From positions 1 through 36,134 of the forward strand of contig CAXNAA020000019.1 in assembly GCA_964200075.2 (NCBI GenBank): 36,134 nucleotides of DNA. The letters run 5' to 3'. The DNA is from Sphacelaria rigidula. Taxonomy: Eukaryota; Phaeophyceae; Sphacelariales. Position 1 is the stretch's first letter, and every line of letters begins with the position of its first letter. The notes beneath the pieces are model-generated. The model was not told where the DNA came from. It did no database searches and saw nothing but the letters and a program-made list of their open reading frames with translations. Made by a program: the position numbers and the translations under genes. This document shows, piece by piece, positions 20,601 to 32,600 of this stretch.

Positions 20601-23600
20601 CTCCAAGCTTGTGTTCTTGAGAGGATGGCACTGTGGGGCAAGGATGCGGCATTATCGAAAGCGGCCAAGATTATCGTGGGCGGTTTGAGGTCTCGACCAC
20701 ACTTGCTGGAAGTCTACCTCGACGTACTGGCTGCAGAGGATAAGAGTGGTGATTACGTGGTTGCACTCGGAGTTGTAACGGAGTACTGCCACGCTGTCCC
20801 ATCATATCATGATGGTGAGTCGATTTGATGGTCACCGTAGCCTACTGCAAAACTCACCACTTTATTCCCTAATATCGCAAAATCGACCGTTCAGCGCCGA
20901 TGCTGGTTGTTGCCATCACACTAGGCGCGCAATTTGAGGCGTATTAGTGCAAGTAAGCAACATAACGATCACCTTCAGTCTCAAGGTGTAGTTGGCTGGA
21001 CCTAAATCAGAATAAATAGTGCAGGCCGATTTTCGTCGCCGTGAAGTTGGGTCCTGCCTTGAAAGAGCCGCCTGCAAGTTTGGGAAAATTGTAGATATAT
21101 TTGACTGATGATAGCCCTGTGATGAGCTCTGGATAATGTTGAGGGACTGTCAGGAGGCAGGTGTCAGGGGCAATATTCGTTGCCAGCTGTTCGTGCGCTG
21201 CCACCCCACACGAGGTCATATGCAACGGCGCGTTCGCTGGCCTCCCGTTGTCAATTTCCCGTCATTTAGTGACTTCTGAGTACTGCTGACGCAATCATCG
21301 CAATCGATGGAGTTAAGGCGTCACGAAAATATGTTGTGCGTAACACAGAACCTTTCCCCTATACGCTGTTAGTCTTTGACAAGGGAAAAAACACCAAATT
21401 CGACAAGAAAATTCCAGCGGACATTAAATCATCCTCGGTCGAGACGAAGCACTTGATCGCGAAGCACTTCTTCCGAGTCAGCCCATATATGCATGTTCAG
21501 TACATTACATTGTCGACTTGGTTTCAGTACAGCATACGAATGCCCCTGCAAATTGATCACGGAATTTTTGCAGTCAAAGGGTTGACCCGCCGAAACTTTG
21601 ATGGGCATGTACGCGACGTTCCACCTACTACCGGTCGAACTTCACCCACCTGTCAGGGGGATATAAAGCGCGACTACTCGATGTGTACATCCGCGATGCG
21701 TTGTTGACCAAGGGCGGCTGCACCGAGCGATACAAGTTGGCGAGCTTCGCCCCACTGTTGAACTCGCTTACGGAGCATGACTTTTCTACCGTGCTTCTCC
21801 CGGTTCTTGAAAAGCTTCAGAAGAAAAACCCCGACAGCGTGCTGTCTGCAGTGGCGTTTTTCATGGAGCAAGTCTCCATCGACCTTAGCGGCTATCTCAG
21901 GAGCGTGTTCCTCCCGCCGCTTCTCAGACAGCTTCGTTCATCGAAAGAGCTTGTACGTTGCCTTGCTGTCGAGCTGACTGGAAATCTGGCCAAACGCTGC
22001 GGTGATCCTGAGGTACGTCGTGTGATGGCTATCCCAACGGTAACGCCGGCAGTCTTTCAGCCATTGCAATGACTGTGCCTCTGCCTTGAATTATCTACAT
22101 GTTACTACCTAGAGTACATTTTCTGCTATTTTCTGACAACGGCTAATCATCTCACGTGCGGCTGTTACATCAGGCTCTGGGCGCCCTAGTTTCCGAGCTC
22201 AGCGCCGTACTGGCTGGTAAATCGGGAGTGCTGGCCCAGTGGTATCAACGGCAGTCCCTGGTGATGGGACTCGAACGAGTCAGAGCAGGGATCGCATCAG
22301 CTGAGGTGCCGTCCCCCAATTCAGCTGAAGTTGCTACTCGTGTAATTGAATCACTTCTTCCTGTAGTGGAGAAGGAATCCCACGAGGATACCCGCTATGT
22401 GGCTCTTGGCTGCTTGGCACGTTGGGGTGCAATGCTTAATGTGATCCCGCCGAAACTCCTTCAATACTTGAAAAGTGGGCTTGGGGCTACCCCGAAAGCC
22501 ACAGCAACTGCGTGTGCAGCAGCAGTGTGTCAACTGAGCGATGGATCACACGTCTGTGCTCAACTTGCCCCTCTGCTGCCGGAGCTACTCAGTCGGGTTG
22601 ACGTGGCGGCACAGAAGTCGGCCGTGTTTCACCCTGATGCCATATACTGCGCCAAGGCGATACTGGAGATTGCAGCGGCGGACACAGCATGCGCGGACCA
22701 GATAAACGAAAAGTTTCCATGGCACGCCTTGGCGAACAAGGCATCATTTCTTTTCCCTGCCGGCATCCTAAGGCCCTACAGTGCCGATGTGCAGCTGGTT
22801 GGAAATGCTGCAGGCCCCTTGGCACCTCACACGTGCACGGCTCTCTGTCGCGTTGTACTGCTTGGAGCCAAGCGTATTGTTGCCGCATCTTCTCAACCTG
22901 GTAATTCTTGGAGCGTGCCTTCAAACCCCGTGTCAAGTGCATCGTGCTTGGCGTTAATGCAGTGTGCAGTGCTGCCGAACGTGGAAGTAAGACAGGCAGC
23001 CCTAGCTGCCGCTGTCGTTCTTCGCGATGATGTCAGCGATGTGCAGGTTCTCTTGCTGAAGGCATGCAAACAGGTGAAGGTTTTCCGCTGGCCCCAATCC
23101 GTCTGTATCTCCGCAGAACTTTATCGAATGCATGTACACTAGTTGCCGTGGTGCGTCGCCACTCTAAACTTACTTTCCGCAGACAGGCTTGCGGGTCGGT
23201 GCGATGAGTCATGTGTGAAGACAGTCGACGGCACGTGATGATCCACACAGACACAGACACCCACATTTTGCCTCTGCTCCTCCGGATAAAACATGTCAGC
23301 CACGTTCGCGTTTCGTCGATGTCCAAAGGTGGTTGAAGAAACGTCACAGGCCCAAGCCACTCTAAGCCCGGCCAAGGATGACGGAAGGATTATGTCTGCA
23401 CCTCCAAACCGCTTTGCCACGACTCTCTGCTGCGTTCTTGGAGACTCGGCCTTGGGAACCACGTTCGCTGCCGCGCTGCTGCTCGCTCATCATCCCGTAG
23501 TATGCCACTCAAGTAAAGGAGCACAATCCCTATGGAAAGGGATCTTGAAGCGGGCATTTGGGGGTGTAGAGGGAATCACCCGCCTCTTGCGAGAGGAAGA

Positions 23601-26600
23601 CGTTACGATGGATGTCACTACGAGTATTTTGAACGCTCTTCAAGCCCAGGCATCAAGTGACAGGTGCGATGTGACGTCTGACCACATTCACAAGCAGATG
23701 CGTTTTTATCGTATTAGATACACGTGCGCAAGACGTCTGATGCCCAAGTAACAAGTTACTGCGGGATATGCTAACATGATCGGTTCACGTCCGTCTGGAG
23801 TACTTCCTCTGTCCCGTAAGTAAAGGTACCTAAATTTGTACGGGCCCTTAACAACGTCCGATCTATTTTTCCCTTTTTAATGAACTCTACGCTCTTTTTT
23901 GGGTTAAAAAAATGTGTTTGAAATTTGCAGCTCGTGCTTGAACCATGCCGCCGAACGGCTGCTAGAAAGTAGTCGGCCCAACAATGGCCGTTTTTTTGCT
24001 CCTCTCCGAGGGAAACAAAGTGTCGAATTTTTTTTTTTTTTTTTTTTTATAATCGCATGGGACTTCCTGGCAGCAAGCCCCAGTGAAGGCGGGGGTGGTA
24101 AAAAAAACATAAATAATAAAAAAAAAATCGACACTTTTTTCCCCCTCGGAAAGGGACAAAAAAACGGCCATTGTTGGGCCGACTACTTTTTTTACAGCCG
24201 TTCGGCGGCATGGTTCAAGCACGAGCTGCAAATTTTGAACATATTTTTTCAACCCAAAAAAGAGCGTAGAGTTCATTACAGAGGGAAAAATAGATAGGAC
24301 GTTGTTAAGGGCCCGTACAAATTTAGGTACCTTTACTTATGAGACAAGAGAAAGTATACTTCTTTTGACTGTTCATGTTTCGAGGTGACGCATTGTCATA
24401 CCTATTTTCTTGCCGAAGCGATGGTCGAGGTCAAAGTAAAATTGGATGGCGTGCTGCAACAACCTTGTGTCAAAACGTTTTGTTCATGTCAAGTCCTCAT
24501 GTCCCGAATGGATGACAATGATCCGAATAGTCTCGGTCGAAGGTTTCACGTCTTTCTTTACTTGATAACTGATGTGCCTCGATTCACTTTTGCAACACGC
24601 GCCATACCGTAACACCCTTTTTCTTGCGAGAGACATGGTATCTGTTCACGCTTCAACCATAAAACACTAGTTTACCACCCCGCAATCTGCGTATAGCAAG
24701 TTACTTCTACGCTGTCGGATCAATCGACTGAGGGAAGCTGAAATAACAGAAGAACAAAATGTATCATACTTCGGTGATCCGCTCCGAATCATTCCCGTCC
24801 GCCCCTGTTCATTGAAAGATTATCGACGAGAGAGTGAGCAAGGCGAGTTTTCTGGAGGAAAAGTATCGCATCAGCAAGAAGTGTGAGTGTCTTCCCATAC
24901 TTCCCATTCTATAAACCATACTAATTCAAGATGTTCCGCCGGATTCCATTGTCGAGAATTACTACCTACGAGTTCTACTCTCAGTGACCAGCGACATGGG
25001 GGTTCACTAGTTAGGATTTTGGAATATTTGTATTGCTCCTAAAATATCTAATAGATGACGTCCGAATAATTGCCGTTGCCACATCGTCCAAAAACTCGAC
25101 CTTTAAGGTGCCATTTCTGGCTTCTCCATAGCCAGGTGTTGGAACTCTTGCGGAGCCTTGTGTTGCACCACATCTTCCCTCTACTGCTTCTCGTCTCCAT
25201 CAACTAGCGATGATCCACTTCGATATGCCAATTTATTTTTGTGCTGCTTTGAGGCTGATGACGTGACCCAGAAAGTAATGTACCACGATTGTGAAGGCAA
25301 TCAGAGCGAAATGCGTTTTGTAGCGTCCGGCGAGTCCCCCGTATAGCTCGCACGGGGACTATGAACGTGAGTCCCCCCTATTCACTGTTTTGAATTGACA
25401 GTGACACCTGGAACTATTTGTAACCTCAGCTCGCCTGTACCTAGTTCGCTCAACGAGTTGGAGATTTATTTCCCAGTCATGATTCATTCACGAGCAGCGT
25501 GCGCTGTAGACTACCACCGCTTAGTCGGCACTGGTGCTGAAGTTGAGAGCAATAAACCCGGTCGAGGCGAATTATGGCATAAATACATTCCATATATCGC
25601 TGCCAGTATCATTCATCCCATTATCCGCTGAGCTGAAGAACGTCGTTTGATGTTGTATTTGCTGTTGAACGTTTGTTGATTGCATGGTGTCTCGTCTCGT
25701 TCGATGGTGACCACGGGAACCCATGATCATAATTTTTAGATTGAATAGTCATCCGGAAATCACCCTCACAATTGTAACGATTTGAAGCAGACCACCAATG
25801 CTGCAATCTGGCTAAAATTGAAAAATAATCACCCTTTGCACATATCTTGGAAACACGTGGACCTGTTCGCATTTTTCCATTGGAAACATATTGTTGACAC
25901 CATTTCACGAGCTGAAGAAAAAAATCGGCGTCGGTGAATGTGGTCTCTGCAGTAGTGAGTACCATCCCTCCAGCGGTAAGCGTGGTTGGGGATGTTTCTG
26001 CCGGGTGGCACGAGCACGCGCGTTGCAAGTTGGTCTCCGGGAGGGCTGGTAAATATGGTGGCACTGGCGTACCCATCAAGGCTGTGCTGACTCTGCAAAT
26101 GTCATACTGCACTGAACTATCTGTGCTTTTGACTTTGCGGTGCAGACCATGGGACAGTAAGTAACACATACCTTTGATAAAGTAGGAACACGGGGAACCC
26201 AATAGTACCAGCCCCGCCACGAAACACCACAGAGCACTCATGTCGCTGGGGGACACGGTTGAATCTTCCGTAGATCGTACCCAGCCTGACAGCCAGCGTG
26301 GTTAGCACGGCAGTTGATATGTCCCTAGGTTGGCAGGTTTGATTTCCGTGCTCGTCTAGTCAGTGCAGCAGATGAAAAACCAAGAGAGGATGGGCTCAAT
26401 CTTTTATTTTTGCCCGATATCGGCGGAGCTGTGAACGCCGACGCGAGTCTTCTTCCCGCTGGGCACCAATATTATGAAGTGCTGGCTTGCGGTGGTGTGT
26501 GGGGCTACCGTGCTGTTTTAGCAAGGATGCAGCCGGCGGCGACAATTTTTTCGTGTTGCTACGTTGCCGAGCGAAGTTGGTAAAAAAAAAACATCACGCA

Positions 26601-29600
26601 CCCCTCGTTGTCTCGATAAATAATTACTACGGACATGTATTGTATTGAGGTGAGCTTACACTAGTAAAGAAGGTACACTCGAACGCACACAACGATCTTT
26701 GCTATTATTTGGATCATGTGGTTCTAGACTGCAAGGAGAGAAGGTGGGTAGCAAACCATGCGGCGTTGGTGACTGCTCGTGGCAGTGAGCCACACGAACA
26801 TCACGTCTCTGTCAAAGTTGTCAGCAGGAGCGGTGTGTGCTCCTAACGGCGTCGTGCACCGAGATATATCGTTTTCGATCATTTCAAGCTATGCTTTATG
26901 ATTTGAAAATAGTAGATCCCTCATGCTTCCGTACTAAAACAGCCCATTTACGAGTACTCCGGGATCGGGATTTCCTACAAAACCGTTGCTGAACATTGGA
27001 TGCTTGCATGTACACCCCATGGTGCTGATAGAAAGTCGTGGTTTCAACTCGTGATCTAGCATATACGGACCCATCCTGCCTAACCGCGAAGCAAAGTGGG
27101 GGGGTGATTTTTCCATGTGGCCCGTCGGTTGAGGTCTGCCACCAATTGCGGCGTCCAAATCATGACCGAAACATCATCTTTCATTTTTGCGCATACCGCC
27201 AAGGTATCACAGTACCAATGTGTACGGCTGATGTGGCCACTTATCGATAGTACGCTCCCTACCGACACAAGCGTTCCATTAGTATCATCTCTGTGCCAAT
27301 GACACCACTATATAGTTGACGCTGAGACAAAAAATGTGAGGTGGATGGTGAGCTGACGGTGCCACACGCGGCGATTTTAAAGTTCCCCGGTATGAAGAAA
27401 CGCTGACGTGCTCGTCTGATTTCTGTCATTTGAATTGTTTGTATCGTCATTTTCCCCCCAGACTACAACACACGTAACGCACGTATTGCCAACTACTGTG
27501 CGAATGTTGGTTCGACGTCAAAAATGGACGGGAACATCGTCAGTAGGATGCATATTCGTGGTCCCGCGTATGGATTGTTCAGGGATATTCTCAGCGAGCG
27601 CACTAATTCTGACCATGTGGGCGGACAAAATGTTTTATTGCTCGCTGCTACCTGCGTGCAGGTTGTCTGGACAGGGGGCCCTGGCGTCTCTCGGGTCAAG
27701 CTGCGGCCAATGCGGGGTGCAAATCGTAGCCGAGGGCTTGTTTCCGGCGTTGCTGAACGTGCTCGAAGAGGGAGAGTTGCGGAGCCTGAGCGTTACAGAT
27801 GTAGACGTCTTCTTCACACCAGCCAACGTGCTGCATACCTCTCCCACTTCGCAGAGAAAGTCTGTGGCGACCGTGAGTAAGAATGCATCACGGCGGGGGA
27901 AGGACGCAGAAGAAGCAGAATGGGAAGAGCGCGTTCGGGCTGAACTTGGTGCGAAGGGGAAGACAGCGTCCGTCACGAAACGTGGCAAGGAGGGGGAAGA
28001 CGGTGCAAATCAAGAGGCGGTTAACCGTCTGCTCGCTGAAGAAAAAATAGTCCGCCGCAAGGTCGGGGACATCCGGAATCGTGCAATAGCGGCCCTTACC
28101 GGATTGACGTCAGGGTTCCGGACTTGTCCGAAAGTCGGGTTTGTTTGCATTCCTTCAGCTCTCCCAGTGCTGCTGCCGTTACTGGGCTGGAAACTGCTTG
28201 AACCAGCAGTGCATGAATGTGTTCAATCAGCCGCACTTACAGCTCTCGAAGAATCTCCTGGATGTGCGTCGCAGGTAGCGTCTGCTCTCCGTTCTATCCA
28301 GGTGCAGCCTAGCACGGCGGGTCGGTCTTCGGTTGTGAACGAGTGCTTGCAATGCGTCGCTCAAGTGTGTCTGCCAGACTCCGCCAATGAGAAGGTCCTT
28401 GAGGACAACGCTTTAGCCCTCGTGTTTCCCGTTGTGCAAGCGGTGCTTAATAACCCGCCGTCAATGCCGCAGTGCTCGCTTGCGCTGCGCATCGTGTCGA
28501 TTCACTCGAACATGGAGCAATACGGTCAGAACGAGAGAACAGTGCATAGAGGGCTGCGCAGATCCATGATAGAGGCGGTTTTGAATGTAGTGGATAAGTT
28601 CCCTCAAGCTGAACCAAGTCCCGAGGCTGTTCTTGCTTCGATCTGTACTGCCCCAGCGATGAACACAAGCGAGTGGAGTCCAGTGCTTGGAGGTAGTGGA
28701 CTACTCAGCGAGGCACCGCACGTGAGACTGGCATGCCTGGAGTCAGTCATGATGATGGTTCTGGATGGACAATCTCTAACGGGCGACCCGCTCGTCGAGA
28801 GTCGTCTGTGGCTGAGCAAGTTCGAGCCCGAGCAAGAAAATGCAGAGCTAGCATGCGAGGTGTGGGATGCACGGGGGTTGCCCCTCTCCCCGACATTTGC
28901 TGTGCCTCTGATGGTGCTGCTGTCAGACCGCAAATCGCATGTTCGGGATACCACAGCCCGCGCTTTGGCAGGGGGATTGAAGGAGCACCCCGAGTCATGT
29001 AACACTTTGCTGAAACGTCTGTATGACTTGTACAATGCCAGTAAACCGCTGGCACCGGAGAAGGACGACGCTAAGTTGGACATGGATAAATTTTTTGCAG
29101 CGCCGATGGGTGCAGAACCGACGTCGTCCGCGCGAGTTGATGATGGCTGGCCAACGCGAGCAGGAGTGGCTTCGACGATTCGGGCTGTCGGGGAAGCGCG
29201 GGCGTTCAATGAGGGAGACACGGGAGATGACGTCCAAGAGGCTTTCTCGTTCCTGGTCAAGGATGGTCTAGCTGACACCAACGTACGTGTGAGGGGGCAA
29301 ATGTTGGCTGCTGGAATTGCCATCATAACGGCTTATGGGGAAGACAAAGTGATTCGGTTTATACGTCCGTGCGAAGCAGTTATGGCGGAGAACTCGCGAC
29401 GTGGCGAAGACTCTCGGAGCTACGATTGGCGAAGGGAAGGTGTCGTAGTTTTCATGGGAAGTGCAGCTAAGCACTTGGACAAAGAGGACCCGAAAGTGTT
29501 GTCCATTGTGCAAACACTGATCGGCGCCCTTGCAACGCCGTCAGAGGCAGTCCAAATTGCTGTTTCGGACTGCCTGGCGCCTCTGATGAAGACCCCTGTC

Positions 29601-32600
29601 GTGAAGGAGCAAGGGCCAGCTCTTCTCAAGGGTCTTATTTCGCGATGTGTGGGGGGAAAGTCATATGGTGAAAGAAGGGGCGCGGCATTCGGGGTTGCAG
29701 CAGTGGTCAAAGGGTTGGGGATATCTGCCATCAAGAAGCACGAAGTGATTAGCTCCTTGGAAGCTGCATGTAAGTCCAGCAGCTTCCAGGCCAAGCAGGG
29801 CGCCCTTTGCGCTTTTGAGTGCATGTGTGTTCGTCTTGGACTTCTCTTCGAGCCGTACGTGATAGTGATTCTTCCTCACCTTCTGAAGTGCTTCGGCGAC
29901 TCGTCGAACTACGTGCGCGAGGCTGCCCATGACTGCGCCCGGGCCATCATGTCCAAGTTATCGGCCCATGGGGTGAAGCTCATCCTCCCAGCGATACTAA
30001 AATCGTTGTCCGATCCAGCCTGGAGGACCAAGCAAGGGGCAATCGAACTACTGGGGTCAATGGCATACTGTGCCCCGCGGCAGCTTGCCGACTCCCTGCC
30101 TATGATCGTCCCAAAACTGACGGATGCATTCGCCGATACCCACCCGAAAGTCCGTGACTCTGGGCGTAAAGCTCTTGAAGATATCGGGTCTGTCATCCGC
30201 AATCCGGAAGTGGCGAGTCTGTCGATGACACTTATGTCTGCGCTTTCCGATCCTTCAAAATTCACCAGGGGAGCACTGGAGGCACTACTGGCCTGCGAGT
30301 TCATGCATTCGATCGATGCACCGTCGCTTGCGTTGATGGTACCTGTGCTGCAGCGGGGGCTCAAGGATCGGTCTGCGGAAGTGAAGCGGAAGGCAGCTCT
30401 GATCACGGGAAATACATGCAGTATGATTTCCGAGTCAAAAGATTTGCTGCCATATTTGTCGGCTATTGTACCAGGCCTCAAGTCAACTTGTGTGGATCCG
30501 ATCCCCGATGTACGTGCCACGGCAGCTAAGGCTCTTGCTGCCTTGGTGAGGGGCATGGGCGAGGACAAGGTCGGTGACTTGGTGCCATGGCTAATCGAGA
30601 CTCTGAAGGCCGACAGCAGCTCATCGGAACGTAGTGGTGGTGCACAAGCGTTGTCTGAAGTTTTGGTGGTGACGGGTGCAGCTCGGGCTAAGGCTGTTCT
30701 TGGGGATTTGCTGCCTTTAGCGGCTCATCCAAAGGGTGCTGTGCGAGAGGGCGTGTTATGGGTCTTATGTTTTCTCCCGGGAGCTATGGCGAAGGAGTTT
30801 GCACCCGTCATCCCGCAAGCGCTACCAGTTGTTCTGTCTGGCCTCAGTGACGAGGTTGAGACTGTGCGAGAGGTTGCTCTTCGCGCTGGGCAAGTACTTG
30901 TATCGACACACGGCAAGACACATTCAGATCAACTCCTGCCTGCACTGGAGGATGGGCTATTTGACGACAATTGGCGCATCCGACAGAGTTCTGTCCAGCT
31001 GCTGGGTGATCTGCTCTATCTCATCGGCGATACCAAAGAGATTGCACTTGACGAAGGTCTATCAGAGGATGACGCACGTGGTAGTACACGTGCAGGCGAA
31101 GCCATCGAGGAGGCGCTTGGCCTCGAGAGACGCAACAGCATCTTGGCATCGTTATATCTCATTCGATCAGACACTAGCGCTGTTGTCAGACAGAGCGCTC
31201 TGCAGGTGTGGAAGACCGTAGTTCCCAACACCCCGAAGGCCTTGCGCGAAATTTTGCCTCTCCTCATTGGCCAGATCGTGACTGCACTCGCAAGTGGGCA
31301 TGAAGACAAACGCACGGTTGCTGGGCGCGCCTTGGGAGATATCGTCAAGAAGCTTGGTGACCAGGTTCTTCCAGAGGTTGTGCCGTTCTTGCGACGGGGC
31401 CTCGAGTCGGGCAACGAAAACATGCGACAAGGCGTTTGTTTGGGACTTGCTGAGATCATGGAGTGCGCTACATCTCGGCAAGTAGAAGAGTTCATCGACA
31501 CGCTGGTGCCTGCGATCCAAGACGCATTGTGCGACCCTAGCCCCGAGGTTCGAGAGCAATCTGCGCAGGCTTTCCATAGCCTGTATAAGGTTGTCGGTCT
31601 TAGGTCCATCGAGCACGTTGTTCCTTCATTGCTCACGCAACTTGGACAAGACGGTGACACTGAAGGTGCATCCAGTACGAGAGAGAGGGCTGTTTTTGGG
31701 CTGAAAGAGATATTGCAGCTCCGCCCCCGGGATTTGCTGCCATACCTCATTCCGAGGTTGGTTGCCGCGCCTATTTCCGTGGCCCACTCACGGGCGCTGG
31801 GAGCCGTCGCGGAGGTCACGGGAGGATCTATTCATGCCCACCTTGCCACCATTATACCTGCTGTGGTGGCGGAGCTAGCACGTACAGATTATACCTCCGT
31901 GAACGAGGCAGGTGAAAAGACGCTTCAAGAGCACGAGGCCCTCATGCATGCTGCTTCGACCCTGATGTCGTCGGTTCAGACGATCGGCATGAGTTGGCTT
32001 TGCAATGAGGTGACGCGCCCAATGTCTCATAAGGACGCGGGGCATCGAAAGTGGTCTACATGGCTGGTGGAGCAGTTGCTCTGCGGCTCGAAGGCTGAGT
32101 TTGAAGATCGGGTGCCCCAGCTCCTGAAAGAGCTCTTGCAACGTCTTGTCGATACAGACCGTGATGTGCTGACTGCTGCGTGGGCGGCCCTCAAAGCCCT
32201 CAATGTTAGGGTGCCAGCAGAAGAGTTGGTGCCACACCTCACTTTCGCAAGAAGCATAATCGTGTCGATTGTGAGTGATGCGCGTCACCGGAAAGGCGGC
32301 GGCGGCGGCGCGGGGGAATATCTTTTACCAGGGACGAATATTCCAAAGGGGCTGGAGCCGTTGCTTCCAATGTACCAACAGGGACTCATGCACGGCACTC
32401 CTGCCGTGCGCGAAGCTGCAGCATCGGGCATTGGTGAACTGGTTGATGTCACGTCCATGAAGTTTCTCCAGCCGTTCTTGATCAAGATCACAGGGCCACT
32501 GATTCGTATCGTGGGTGACCGATTCCCTCCTGGGGTAAAGGCCGCTATTCTACACACTCTTGGGTTGCTCCTCGGAAAAGGGGGCGCAAGCCTAAAACCG

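Noticed and set aside
23914-24297. Frames inside the foldback element (K- and F-rich peptides)
   Set aside because: They are products of the poly-T and poly-A tracts and inverted arms of the MITE.
28604-32557. Long antisense frames opposite the GCN1 terminal exon (up to 267 codons)
   Set aside because: They are shadows of the GC-rich coding frame on the plus strand, which is unambiguously GCN1.
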